Assembly (NCBI RefSeq): GCF_001428895.1
Contig: NZ_LMJA01000001.1
Coordinates: forward strand, 452,485-516,484
Source of the DNA: Mycobacterium sp. Root265
GTDB lineage: Bacteria > Actinomycetota > Actinomycetes > Mycobacteriales > Mycobacteriaceae
DNA: 64,000 nucleotides
Direction of reading: 5' to 3'
This document shows, one piece after another, positions 1 through 8,310 of this stretch. The notes beneath the pieces are model-generated. The model was not told where the DNA came from, searched no databases, and saw nothing but the letters and a program-made list of their open reading frames with translations. The translations under genes and the position numbers were made by a program. Each line of letters opens with the position of its first letter. Within the stretch, counting starts at the first letter, position 1.

Positions 1-752
1 TCGGTGCCCGCGCCGAGCATCATGGCCGCCACCAACGCCACCGAGAACAACGACACCTCGATCACACCGGAACCGCCCAGCGCCGCGGCGATCGGCCGCG
101 CGACGCCCAGTGCCAATCCCACCGAGAACAACGGGATGAACGCCGCAGCGAGGGAGCGGTAGACCACGAGCAACAGCAACAGGATGAGCCCGACGGTGGC
201 CGCCGTGATCATCAGCATCTGCCGGTCGATCGCGGTGAATTCGTCGACGATCGTCGCGCCCGGCCCGGTGACGAACGCCTGCAGGCCGGCCGGCGGATTC
301 GCGGCGTCAACGGCGGCGCGGACCGCATGTACCGCTTCGGCTGCCGGCGTGGTGCCCAGCACCCCGGCAAGCCGCAGCATCATCGTGACCGCCCGCCCGT
401 CGGCGCTGACGGCGAACGATTCGGTCAGTGGGTCCGACCAGAGGTCGGTGACGGTGCGGACATGCGCGGTATCGGCGCGCAGTGCGGCGACAAGCCGGTC
501 GTAGTAGTCGCGGTCTGCACCGCCGAGCGGACCGCCGGTACGCTCCAGCACCACATAGTTGAGGTTGTTGTCGGTCGACGCCCCGAACAGTTCCGCCGAC
601 CGCACGGCCGCCACCGAACTCGGCGCGCCCGCCGGCATGAACGATCGGGCGTGCTCGTGCACCACCGTCTCCAGCTGTGGTATCGCAAGATTCGCCGCGC
701 CCGCGAGGGCGAGCCACAGCCCGACGATCAACACCGCTGCACGCCACCCCAT
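1..752 (-). CDS. MmpL/RND-family transporter, N-terminal part (runs off the window)
   Basis: Reading the minus strand from an ATG at 752 gives an open frame to the window edge (about 250 residues, C-terminal part missing). It has a first membrane segment (AAVLIVGLWLALAGAANLA), a long extracytoplasmic loop containing FVTGPGATIVDEF, then membrane segments with LILLLLLVVYRSLAAAFIPL and VSLFSVALVAAMM. This order of TM1, periplasmic porter domain and clustered helices is that of the MMPL family of proton-driven lipid or drug exporters of the mycobacterial envelope. An in-frame stop lies nine codons upstream of 752, which fixes the start region. It diverges from the histidine kinase gene, so the two-component pair may regulate it; that is inference. 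The substrate cannot be told from this fragment. Confidence 0.8.
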   Translation of the reverse strand, partial: MGWRAAVLIVGLWLALAGAANLAIPQLETVVHEHARSFMPAGAPSSVAAVRSAELFGASTDNNLNYVVLERTGGPLGGADRDYYDRLVAALRADTAHVRTVTDLWSDPLTESFAVSADGRAVTMMLRLAGVLGTTPAAEAVHAVRAAVDAANPPAGLQAFVTGPGATIVDEFTAIDRQMLMITAATVGLILLLLLVVYRSLAAAFIPLFSVGLALGVARPIAAALGGSGVIEVSLFSVALVAAMMLGAGT

Positions 753-887
753 GAAGGAAACGCTAGGGACAGCGGCGCCCCCACCGCGTCATGCCGGCGG
801 CCCATACCGCGCCTCCTACCGTGGGAGGAGCGTCAACCCGCCCGCAGCATGATGGTTTTGGTGGTGTTTCGGACCTACCATTGGCCG

Positions 888-2084
888 ATGCGCTTCGCCG
901 TGCCCGAATTCCTGCGTACGCGTTTCGCGCGGCACGGTGAGCTCAACGAGCTCGGTTGGAGCTGGGTGTTCGTCGTCACCACCGATACCGCACTGGCATT
1001 GATCGCCGTGGTGTCGACGCTGCAGCGCCCCGCCTCCGACCATCTGGTCGCGGTGCCGGTGGGCATCATGGTCGCGATGTGCCCGCTGGTCGTCTTCTTT
1101 GCTGCCGGGGCCTCGTTCAACCCGTTGCTCATCTGGGGTGCCTGGTCCGGTGCCGCGGCGATCTTCCTGTTCGGGACGTCGACCCCGATCGAGTTCGATT
1201 TCGCCCCGCTGATCCTGGTGCTCATGGTGGGTGTGGTGGGGGCGATGACACCGCTGGCCGGCAGCCTGGCCGCGACCGGGTCGGCGGCCGCCATGTTGGC
1301 TGTTGCGGCCGCGTCCCACCGGCTCGACGGTGTCTGGCTGTATCTGAGCGTGCTGGGCATGGGCTGGCTGGTGGGGTATCTGATGCGGATTCAGCAGCAG
1401 CTGATCGTCGCGCAGCGCGACGCCCAGGAAGCGCTCTCCGAGCACGCCGCCGCCGACGAGCGGCGCCGGATCGCGCGCGAGGTGCATGACGTCATCGCGC
1501 ATTCGCTGTCGGTCACGCTGCTGCACCTCACCGGTGCACGGCGGGCACTGCAGGAGGATCGCGATATCGATGACGCCGTCGACGCGCTGGAGGACGCCGA
1601 GAAACTCGGCCGTGAGGCAATGGCCGATATCCGGCGCACCGTCGGGCTGCTCGACGTCGCGCCCATGAAAATCGCACCCGAACCCGGCGTCGAGGACATT
1701 GCCCGGCTCAGCGACGATTTCGCCCGCGCCGGCCTGGCCGTGACACTGCGCACCGAGGGGTCGACCACCCGTATCTCCCCGGCGGTCGGCCTGGCGCTGT
1801 ACCGGATCGCGCAGGAATCGCTGGCCAATGTCGCCAAGCACGCCCCGGAATCACGCTCGACGGTCACCCTGGCGGTCATCGGGGACCATGCCGAGCTCTC
1901 GGTCCGCAACGAGATGCCGGTGGCCGTCTCGGCGAGCCGTCGCCGCGCGCCCGATGGCCGCGGTGTCCGCGGTATGCGGCAGCGCGTCGAATTGCTGGGC
2001 GGTGTCATCGATATCGGCCCGACCCGCGAGGGGTGGACGGTGCACGCGGAGCTACCGCTGGGCGAATCCCGCTGCGGGGGCTGA
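888..2084 (+). CDS. NarL/DesK-type sensor histidine kinase
   Basis: The 398-residue membrane kinase has four to six hydrophobic segments (about residues 24-165), a short coiled linker, and a HisKA_3 dimerisation/phosphoacceptor box RRRIAREVHDVIAHSLS with His200 as the likely phosphorylated residue. A HATPase_c domain follows, with the N-box region YRIAQESLANVAKHA and a GRGVRGMRQRVELLGG glycine-rich lid. Extra in-frame ATGs at 849 and 852 exist; 888 was chosen because MRFAVP begins the conserved-looking protein, but the start is not certain. The response regulator starts three bases after its stop, so they form one operon. The N-terminal helices carry no recognisable ligand domain; the signal is probably sensed in or at the membrane. 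Confidence 0.88.
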   Translation: MRFAVPEFLRTRFARHGELNELGWSWVFVVTTDTALALIAVVSTLQRPASDHLVAVPVGIMVAMCPLVVFFAAGASFNPLLIWGAWSGAAAIFLFGTSTPIEFDFAPLILVLMVGVVGAMTPLAGSLAATGSAAAMLAVAAASHRLDGVWLYLSVLGMGWLVGYLMRIQQQLIVAQRDAQEALSEHAAADERRRIAREVHDVIAHSLSVTLLHLTGARRALQEDRDIDDAVDALEDAEKLGREAMADIRRTVGLLDVAPMKIAPEPGVEDIARLSDDFARAGLAVTLRTEGSTTRISPAVGLALYRIAQESLANVAKHAPESRSTVTLAVIGDHAELSVRNEMPVAVSASRRRAPDGRGVRGMRQRVELLGGVIDIGPTREGWTVHAELPLGESRCGG

Positions 2085-2087
2085 GCG

Positions 2088-2771
2088 GTGGGATACCGGG
2101 GCGAGCGCAGCGACGGGGGATTGAGCGATATCGCGGTACTGCTCGTCGACGACCAGGATCTGGTGCGTTCCGGGTTGCGCCGGATCCTGCGCCGCAAGGA
2201 CGGATTCGTGGTCGTCGCCGAATGTTCGGACGGTGACGAGGTACTCGACGCGCTGGCCGAGCAGTCCGTCGACGTGGTGGTGATGGATCTGCGGATGAAA
2301 CGGGTCGACGGTATCGAGGCCACCCGGCGACTCGCCGAGGCGGGCGGACCGCCGGTCCTGGCGTTGACCACCTTCAACGAGGACGATCTGCTGTCCGGGG
2401 TGCTGCGGGCCGGTGCGGCGGGTTTCGTGCTCAAGGATTCCTCGGCCGAGGAGCTCATCCGGGCCGTCCGGGCCGTCGCCCACGGCGACAGCTATCTGGA
2501 TCCGGCAGTCACCGCCAGGGTCCTCAACACCTACCGCAAGTCCGCCGAGGGCCGGCACCAGGTTCAGGTCAGCGAGCTCACCGGGCGCGAACTGGATGTG
2601 CTGACGCTGATCGGACGAGGCCACACGAACGCCGAGATCGCCGCGGAACTGTTCATCTCCGGTGTGACGGTGAAGAGCCATATCGGGCGCATCTTCGACA
2701 AGCTCCGGCTGCGGGACCGCGCCGCCGCGATCGTCTATGCCTACGACCACGGCATCGTCGCTCCCCAGTAG
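2088..2771 (+). CDS. NarL/FixJ-family response regulator
   Basis: The protein is a two-domain DNA-binding regulator of up to 227 residues. The receiver domain has the acidic pair in LLVDDQDLVRSG, the phosphoacceptor Asp in VVVMDLRMKRVDG (residue 67 from the GTG), the T of ALTTFNEDD and the K of GFVLKDSS. The C-terminal LuxR-type helix-turn-helix reads LTGRELDVLTLIGRGHTNAEIAAELFISGVTVKSHI in two halves. The frame opens at GTG 2088; a TTG at 2121 (LSDIAVLLVDD) would give a more usual length and is an alternative start. It is the cognate partner of the kinase immediately upstream. Likely targets include the divergent MmpL transporter gene, by analogy with similar layouts only. Confidence 0.9.
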   Translation: MGYRGERSDGGLSDIAVLLVDDQDLVRSGLRRILRRKDGFVVVAECSDGDEVLDALAEQSVDVVVMDLRMKRVDGIEATRRLAEAGGPPVLALTTFNEDDLLSGVLRAGAAGFVLKDSSAEELIRAVRAVAHGDSYLDPAVTARVLNTYRKSAEGRHQVQVSELTGRELDVLTLIGRGHTNAEIAAELFISGVTVKSHIGRIFDKLRLRDRAAAIVYAYDHGIVAPQ

Positions 2772-2834
2772 CGGCCGCCGGTCCCAAGTGGGCATGGCCG
2801 CAAGACCCGGCAGACACTGTGCGACGATGCGGAA

Positions 2835-3647
2835 ATGAGTGCGCGTCCGTTCCATTTCACCCAGACCGAGCACGACACCTACGCGCCCAGCACGTACGCG
2901 CAGAGTCACTGGGGTCCCGACCACCTCAACGGCCCGGCCCTGGTCGGGCTGGTCGCACGCGCGCTGGAGACCGGCTTCGGTGATCCGGAGTTCCTGCCGT
3001 CGCGGCTCACCGTCGACCTGTTCAAGGCGGCCCGCGGGGTTCCGACGATCACCAAACTGACCCTGGTGCGCGACGGCCGGCGGGTGCGCAACGCGGAATG
3101 CGAACTGATCCAGGACGGTGTGACGGTGGTGCGGGCGACGCTGGTCCAGTACCGGCTCTCGGCACCGCCGCGGGGCACCGAATGGGTCTCGCCCGCCGAG
3201 TTCGTCGGCCCGCCCGATCGCGACGAGAGCCGCGGTATCGGGATCGGTAGTGACGAGATCGGCTGGACGGGCGCCATCGCCGATCACCAGAATGCGTCCC
3301 GCAAACGCTTCCTCAATCGCACCATCGACGTCGTCGACGGTTACCGCAACACGCCGTTCGTGCGGGCCGCCATGGCTGCCGAGGGGACCAGCCTCGTCAC
3401 CAATCTGGGTACCGCGGGCGTCGGGTACATCAACGGTGATCTGACGGTCGCGCTGGCCCGGCTGCCGCGCGACGAGTGGATCGGCGTGCAGGCCGACTCC
3501 CATTGGGCTGCCGACGGAATCGCGGTCGGGACCTCGACACTGTTCGACAGCGAGGGCGCCATCGGTTCCGGGATGGTCACCGCCGTGAGCAACCCGGACG
3601 CACAGATCGACTTCCGCAATGATCCGTTCCCCGACCGCACCCGCTGA
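2835..3647 (+). CDS. Acyl-CoA thioesterase-like (double hotdog) protein
   Basis: The 270-residue soluble protein has the pattern of the actinobacterial thioesterase-family proteins with two hotdog halves: an N-terminal half with WGPDHLNGPALVGLVARALE and LPSRLTVDLFKAARG, followed by a beta-rich stretch, and a C-terminal half with YINGDLTVALARLPRDEWIGV and SHWAADGIAVGTSTLFDSEGAIG, which matches the repeated hotdog helix and strand pattern. The expected activity is hydrolysis of a CoA thioester; the substrate is unknown. It overlaps the next gene by 29 bases, suggesting coupled translation. No active-site residue was assigned with certainty. Confidence 0.75.
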   Translation: MSARPFHFTQTEHDTYAPSTYAQSHWGPDHLNGPALVGLVARALETGFGDPEFLPSRLTVDLFKAARGVPTITKLTLVRDGRRVRNAECELIQDGVTVVRATLVQYRLSAPPRGTEWVSPAEFVGPPDRDESRGIGIGSDEIGWTGAIADHQNASRKRFLNRTIDVVDGYRNTPFVRAAMAAEGTSLVTNLGTAGVGYINGDLTVALARLPRDEWIGVQADSHWAADGIAVGTSTLFDSEGAIGSGMVTAVSNPDAQIDFRNDPFPDRTR

Positions 3648-4434
3648 TCGCGCCGCGGCGCTGGTTCTTGCCGTCACGCTGGCCGTGACCGGCTGTGGTT
3701 CCGGCCCGGCCGCACCCGCCACCGACCCGATCTATTACGTGTCCATCGGGGACTCCTATGCCACCGGTGACGGTCCGAACGGCACGTCCCGTGACGGGTT
3801 CGCATATCTGACCGAAGAGGCCCTGCAGCACAACGACAATCCGGGATGGCGGCTGATCAACTTCGGCTGCTCGGGAGCCACCGCCCAGCAGATTGCCCGT
3901 CGGTCCGGCTGCGATGCCGGTGCCCGGGCGCAGGACGGCCCCGAATATCCCGATCTGTCACAGGCGGACGCGGCCGCCCGTTTCGTCGCCGAGCATCGCG
4001 ATCAGGTGGGTCTGGTGACCGTGGTCGCCGGAGGTAACGATGTCGCGCCCTGTATCGCCGAGGCGGCATCTGGCGGCGCACCCGCCTGCGCCGAGTCCGC
4101 CAGCGCATCCGCTGCGTCCGCCCTCGACGACATGCTGGGCAAGCTCGGGGGAGTGCTCGACGCCGGCGTTCCGGTGGTCGGCGTGTCCTACCTGAACGTG
4201 TTCCTCGCCGGCGAGCACGCCGATATCGCGGCCACTGTCTTCGACGAGAAGTTCAATCCGGCCTTGCGGCAGACGTATTCGCGGTCCGGCGCGCTGTTCG
4301 CCGACTCTCCGGTCGGCTCCGCGGCCGACGTGTGCGCGCTGAGCTACTGGTGCAGCGATCACGATGTGCACCCCAACCGCGCCGGACACCAGCGGATCGC
4401 CGATCAGATCCTGGGAAAACTCGTGGACAGCTGA
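3619..4434 (+). CDS. SGNH/GDSL-type hydrolase lipoprotein
   Basis: The 271-residue exported esterase begins with a lipoprotein signal peptide, MIRSPTAPADRAAALVLAVT followed by lipobox LAVTGC (Cys26). SGNH hydrolase blocks follow in order: GDSYATG with the nucleophile Ser46, the INFGCSGATA glycine block, VVAGGNDVAP for the GxND block and SDHDVHPNRAGHQ for the catalytic Asp-x-x-His block. It is therefore a surface-anchored lipase/esterase acting on an unknown ester. Cysteine pairs (for example CSG...SGC and CIAE...CAES) suggest disulphides, as in secreted actinobacterial SGNH lipases. It overlaps the thioesterase gene upstream and lies 25 bases before the EamA exporter, so the three may be co-transcribed. 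Confidence 0.9.
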   Translation: MIRSPTAPADRAAALVLAVTLAVTGCGSGPAAPATDPIYYVSIGDSYATGDGPNGTSRDGFAYLTEEALQHNDNPGWRLINFGCSGATAQQIARRSGCDAGARAQDGPEYPDLSQADAAARFVAEHRDQVGLVTVVAGGNDVAPCIAEAASGGAPACAESASASAASALDDMLGKLGGVLDAGVPVVGVSYLNVFLAGEHADIAATVFDEKFNPALRQTYSRSGALFADSPVGSAADVCALSYWCSDHDVHPNRAGHQRIADQILGKLVDS

Positions 4435-4459
4435 CCGCGGGGCACCGTTGAATGCAGTG

Positions 4460-5320
4460 ATGGTGACGAACGGAGCACGCAGCGGTGCGTTCATGGCCGT
4501 TGCTGCGATGTGTTCGGTGCAGTTGGGCGCCGCCATCGCGGTGGGGCTGATCGACGATATCGGCGCGGTGGGCGCGGCCTGGCTGCGCCTGTTCTGGGCG
4601 GGGATCCTGCTGCTGATCATCGTCCGTCCGCGGCCGTCGTCGTTCACCCGCTCCGCGTTCGTCGCCGCCGCGCTGCTCGGAGTCGTGACCGCGGGCATCA
4701 CCGTGCTGTTCATGATGTCGGTGGAACGCATCCCGCTGGGTACCGCCAGCGCGCTGGAGTTCCTCGGGCCGCTCGGTGTCGCTGTGCTGCGCGGCTCGGG
4801 TCGTCACCGCTTCGTCTGGCCGGGCCTCGCCGCGATCGGCGTGCTGCTCCTGACCGAGCCGTGGTCGGGCAGTTTCGACCCGCTCGGGGTGGGTTACGCG
4901 CTGAGCGCCGGATTATGCTGGGGCGCCTATATTCTGCTGACCCAGCGCGTCGGCGAGCAGCTCACCGGGCTCAACGGGCTCGCGGTGTCGATGCCGGTTG
5001 CCGCCCTGGTCGCCTCGGCGGTCGCGGGCCCGGCGGTGTTCACCGCGATGACCCCGCAGCTGTGGCTGATCGGCATCGGCCTGGCCATCCTGCTGCCGGT
5101 CGTCCCGTTCGCCCTGGAACTGCTGTCGTTACGGCGACTGACCGCGGCAGCGTTCGGCACCCTGATGAGCCTGGAGCCCGGCTTCGCCATGTTGATGGGA
5201 TGGCTGATCCTGCACCAGGTTCCCGCGCTCATCGGCCTGCTCGGCCTCGGCTTCGTCGTCGCCGCCGGTATCGGGGCCGCGCGCCACGGGGCGCGCGAAC
5301 CCATCACCGCACCGGTCTGA
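4460..5320 (+). CDS. EamA/RhtA-type amino-acid or metabolite exporter
   Basis: The protein has 286 residues and about ten hydrophobic helices, arranged as two EamA (DMT superfamily) repeats of five. Motifs typical of the RhtA threonine/homoserine exporters are visible: GAVGAAWLRLFWAGI near the end of helix 2, VERIPLGTASALEFLGPLGVAV in the first repeat and LRRLTAAAFGTLMSLEPGFAMLMG in the second. The start is ATG 4460, immediately after an in-frame GTG at 4457; either could be used. It probably works at the inner membrane as a drug/metabolite efflux carrier. Its stop lies four bases from the stop of the convergent ABC permease gene, leaving no room for a separate terminator. Confidence 0.85.
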   Translation: MVTNGARSGAFMAVAAMCSVQLGAAIAVGLIDDIGAVGAAWLRLFWAGILLLIIVRPRPSSFTRSAFVAAALLGVVTAGITVLFMMSVERIPLGTASALEFLGPLGVAVLRGSGRHRFVWPGLAAIGVLLLTEPWSGSFDPLGVGYALSAGLCWGAYILLTQRVGEQLTGLNGLAVSMPVAALVASAVAGPAVFTAMTPQLWLIGIGLAILLPVVPFALELLSLRRLTAAAFGTLMSLEPGFAMLMGWLILHQVPALIGLLGLGFVVAAGIGAARHGAREPITAPV

Positions 5321-5324
5321 CCGC

Positions 5325-6179
5325 CTAGATGACGACCTTCTTGCGGCGGTACAGGGTGCCTGCCGCCAGCAGCAGCAGGCTGACCACCAGGATTGCCGTG
5401 GCCAGCACGTTGATCTGCGGTGGCACAGCGGCTTTGACCGCCGCGTTGACGTACAGCGGATAGGTGACGGTGGATCCGCTGACGAAGTAGGTGACGATGA
5501 AATCGTCGAGTGACAACGCGAACGACAGCATGCCCGCCGCCACGATGCCCGGCACGATCAGCGGCAGCGTCACCTTGAAGAACGTCCGGGTCGGGTTGGC
5601 GCCCAGATCCAGCGACGCATCCTCCAATGTCCAGTCGAAACCGCGCACCCGGGCCCGCACCGTCATCGCGATGAAACTGACCTCGAAGGCGACGTGTGCG
5701 ATCAGGATGGTGGTGTAGCCGGCGGCCCAGCCGAAGTCCAGGAACAACGTCAGCAGCGAGGCCCCCATCACCACCTCGGGAGCGGTCAGCGGCAGGATCA
5801 TGAACGTGTCCACCGCCCGGTACCCGCGGAAACGCTGGCGCACCAGGGCGATCGCCAGCAACGTGCCCAGCACCAGCGCGATGAGCGTGGACACCAAGGC
5901 GATGTTGAGGCTGAGTTTCAGCGCCTCGGTGAGCGCCGGGTACTTGAACGGGTCGGCCCAGTTGTCCAGGGTGAAGCCCTGCCAGGTGTAGTTGAACTTG
6001 CCCGCCGGATCGTTGAACGAGAACAGCACGATCACCAGGATCGGCATGAACAGGTACAGCAGTACCAGTCCGGCCACGATGCGCAGTGAGACGTCGCCCC
6101 ACTTCGGCCGGGTCCGAACGCGTTTCGGCGCCGCCGGCCGCTCGGCAACGCGCTTCGGCGTCGCCCCGATCGCGGTCAT
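5325..6179 (-). CDS. potC: Polyamine-type ABC transporter permease (PotC-like)
   Basis: The 284-residue inner-membrane permease has six predicted helices and carries the BPD_transp_1 signature EDASLDLGANPTRTFFKVTLPLIVPGI, which includes the EAA loop that docks on the ATPase. PotC-type features include the short N-terminal tail before the first helix (VSLRIVAGLVLLYLFMPILV) and FNDPAGKFNYTWQGFTLDNW, characteristic of spermidine/putrescine permeases. Its start codon overlaps the stop of the PotB-like gene (ATGA), indicating translational coupling. It is the last gene of the potA-D-B-C operon. It forms the pore with the PotB-like protein and imports a polyamine or similar cationic substrate. Confidence 0.9.
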   Translation of the reverse strand: MTAIGATPKRVAERPAAPKRVRTRPKWGDVSLRIVAGLVLLYLFMPILVIVLFSFNDPAGKFNYTWQGFTLDNWADPFKYPALTEALKLSLNIALVSTLIALVLGTLLAIALVRQRFRGYRAVDTFMILPLTAPEVVMGASLLTLFLDFGWAAGYTTILIAHVAFEVSFIAMTVRARVRGFDWTLEDASLDLGANPTRTFFKVTLPLIVPGIVAAGMLSFALSLDDFIVTYFVSGSTVTYPLYVNAAVKAAVPPQINVLATAILVVSLLLLAAGTLYRRKKVVI

Positions 6180-7051
6180 ACGAGGTCCTCCGTACCCAGC
6201 GCCCGGGTGTACATCAGCACCCCGACCAGAATGAGACCCATCAGCCCCAGGCTCAGCGCGGCGGCAGCGGGGTAGTCCTTGACCACCAGGAACTGTTTCT
6301 GGATCACGTTGCCGATCATCGTGGTCTGGGTACTGCCCAGGTAGTCGGCGTTGATGAAATCACCGACCGCGGGGATGAACACCAGCAGGCTGCCCGCGAG
6401 CAGGCCCGGCAGCGCCAGCGGGAAGATCACCTTCCGGAAACTGCGGGTGCCACCGGAATACAGGTCGCGGGCGGCCTCCAGCAGCCGCGGATCGATCTTC
6501 TCCAGGCTGACGTACAGCGGCAGGATCATGAAGATGATCCAGTTGTAGGTCAGCCCGCCGATCACCGCCCAGCTCGTCGAGAGCAGCCGGCCCTCCTCCG
6601 GAAGCAACCCGATCGTGCCCAGTGCGCTGACCACCCAGCCCTCGTCGGCGAGGATCGTCTTCCAGGCGATGGTGCGGATCAGGAATGTCACGAAGAACGG
6701 CAGGATCACCAACCCGAGGATCAGGTTCTTGAACCGGCCGGCCTTGAACGCGATCACATAGGCCAGCGGGAACGCCAACAGCATGCACAGCACGGTCGCC
6801 GCCGCCGCATAACCGAACGACCGCAGGATGGGGTCCTGGTAGAGCCTGAACGCATCGACGAAGTTCGCGAAGTTCCAGTCGAACGTCAGTGTCGGCAGGT
6901 ACACCGAACCGCCCGATGAGGACAGCGATGTCCGGGCCAACGAGAAGAACGGCACCACGAAGAACACTGCGAGATAAGCCAGCGCGGGCAAGATCATCAG
7001 GTACGGGGCGATCTTGCTCCGCTGCCGGCTGCTGGCTGCGACTCCAGCCAT
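6176..7051 (-). CDS. potB: Polyamine-type ABC transporter permease (PotB-like)
   Basis: The 291-residue permease has six predicted helices. The EAA loop LLEAARDLYSGGTRSFRKVIFPLALPGLLAG (shown across the line at about residues 190-220) and the region FLIRTIAWKTILADEGWV are typical of PotB/PotH proteins. The first periplasmic segment (SLSSSGGSVYLPTLTFDWNF) is also family-like. It starts at ATG 7051, 31 bases downstream of the binding-protein stop, with GGGAG upstream. It couples to the PotC-like gene by a 4-base overlap. In the membrane it should pair with the PotC-like subunit and receive substrate from the lipoprotein encoded next to it. Confidence 0.9.
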   Translation of the reverse strand: MAGVAASSRQRSKIAPYLMILPALAYLAVFFVVPFFSLARTSLSSSGGSVYLPTLTFDWNFANFVDAFRLYQDPILRSFGYAAAATVLCMLLAFPLAYVIAFKAGRFKNLILGLVILPFFVTFLIRTIAWKTILADEGWVVSALGTIGLLPEEGRLLSTSWAVIGGLTYNWIIFMILPLYVSLEKIDPRLLEAARDLYSGGTRSFRKVIFPLALPGLLAGSLLVFIPAVGDFINADYLGSTQTTMIGNVIQKQFLVVKDYPAAAALSLGLMGLILVGVLMYTRALGTEDLV

Positions 7052-7082
7052 TTATGCTCCCTGCGTTCGCTGTGCCATCGAC

Positions 7083-8270
7083 CTAGCCACCGGTGACGGC
7101 GGCGTACAGGGTGTTGAACTCCAGGGTCTGCTCATCGGTGAGCGCAGCCCACGACTTCAGGTTCGCCTGCACCTCGGGAGACGGATTGATCAGCGGATTC
7201 TCCGCCGATGCCGGATCGACCTTGGCGAGTTCGTCGGTCATGTCCGAGAGCGCAGGCACGAACTGGGTGAAGGCGACCAGCTTCGCGTAGTTGGCCCGGT
7301 CGTAGACGTAGTCGATCCACGCCTCGGCGGCCTTCTGGTTCTGCGTGGTGTACGGGATCACCATGGTGTCGATGAACCAGTCGCCACCGGATTCGGGAAC
7401 GATGAACTGCAGATCGGGATTGTCGGCCTGCAGCTGCACGACGTCACCCGAATATGCCTGTGCGACAGCGATATTGCCGGCCGCCAGATCGTCGGCGTAG
7501 TCGTTGCCGGTGAAGCGGCGGATCTGCCCCTTGTCCTTCTGCTCGCGGACCAGATTCACCGCCTGGGTGATGGATTCCGTCGTCGGGTCCTCCGGGGAGT
7601 TGCCCTGGGACAGCATGATCATGCCGAGGCCGTCCTGGACGTCGGAGAACAGGCTGACCCGGCCCTTGAACGCCGGATCCCACAGGTCGTCGATAGTTCT
7701 GATGTCGCGCCCGGTGGCCGCCCTGTTGTAGGCAAGGCCCACCATGCCCGTCATGTACGGCGCGGTGAACTTGCGGCCCTCATCGACCTTGGAGTCCAAC
7801 AGATCCTGTCGCAGATTCTTGCGGTTGGGCACGCCGGCGTCGCTGATCTCGTTCAGCCAGCCAAGACCCTTGACGCGGGCGGCCATGAACTCGGTGGGAA
7901 CCACCAGGTCGGCGCCGATGTCCTGCTTGCGCGACAGCGGTTCCTTCACCTTGGCGAACCACTGCTCGTTGTCGTTGAAGTCTTCCTTGTAGTCGACGGT
8001 CAGACCCGATGCCGTCTGGAACGCGGCGATGAAACCGTCGGCCATGTAGAGCGGCCAGTTCGACACGCGCAGTGTGCCACTGGCGGGTCCACCGTCATCC
8101 TGAGTGCTCGACGAACCGGTGCTGCTGCTGTCGGATCCGCACGCGGCGAGGAACGAGGAGCCAAGGATCGCCGCCGCGGCCGTGGCGGCGCTGCCGCCGA
8201 TGAACCGTCGCCGGCTGGTGCGGTTGGCAGCCAGTCGGGACAGTAGCCGGGGATCGATCTCGTTGGACAT
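7083..8270 (-). CDS. potD: Polyamine-type ABC transporter substrate-binding lipoprotein (PotD-like)
   Basis: The 395-residue extracytoplasmic solute-binding protein starts with a Tat-like signal: TSRRRFIGGSAATAAAAIL has the twin arginines, and LAAC is the lipobox, so the mature protein is probably exported folded and lipid-anchored. The mature part has the SBP_bac family 1/PotD layout (LRVSNWPLYMADGFIAAFQ at the N-terminus, SLFSDVQDGLGMIMLSQG near the hinge and FIVPESGGDWFIDTMVIP for the second lobe). ATG 8270 was chosen because it starts the signal peptide; the upstream open frame is the out-of-frame tail of the ATPase gene. It is second in the operon, 40 bases after the ATPase stop. Confidence 0.9.
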   Translation of the reverse strand: MSNEIDPRLLSRLAANRTSRRRFIGGSAATAAAAILGSSFLAACGSDSSSTGSSSTQDDGGPASGTLRVSNWPLYMADGFIAAFQTASGLTVDYKEDFNDNEQWFAKVKEPLSRKQDIGADLVVPTEFMAARVKGLGWLNEISDAGVPNRKNLRQDLLDSKVDEGRKFTAPYMTGMVGLAYNRAATGRDIRTIDDLWDPAFKGRVSLFSDVQDGLGMIMLSQGNSPEDPTTESITQAVNLVREQKDKGQIRRFTGNDYADDLAAGNIAVAQAYSGDVVQLQADNPDLQFIVPESGGDWFIDTMVIPYTTQNQKAAEAWIDYVYDRANYAKLVAFTQFVPALSDMTDELAKVDPASAENPLINPSPEVQANLKSWAALTDEQTLEFNTLYAAVTGG

Positions 8271-8310
8271 GCGGTGCCTTTCGTGAGGGAGGGGAGCGAA
8301 CGCGAGGAGA

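Noticed and set aside
2052-3722. Minus-strand open frame of 556 codons opposite the response regulator and thioesterase
   Set aside because: Same reason: antisense shadow of motif-bearing genes, with low-complexity composition.
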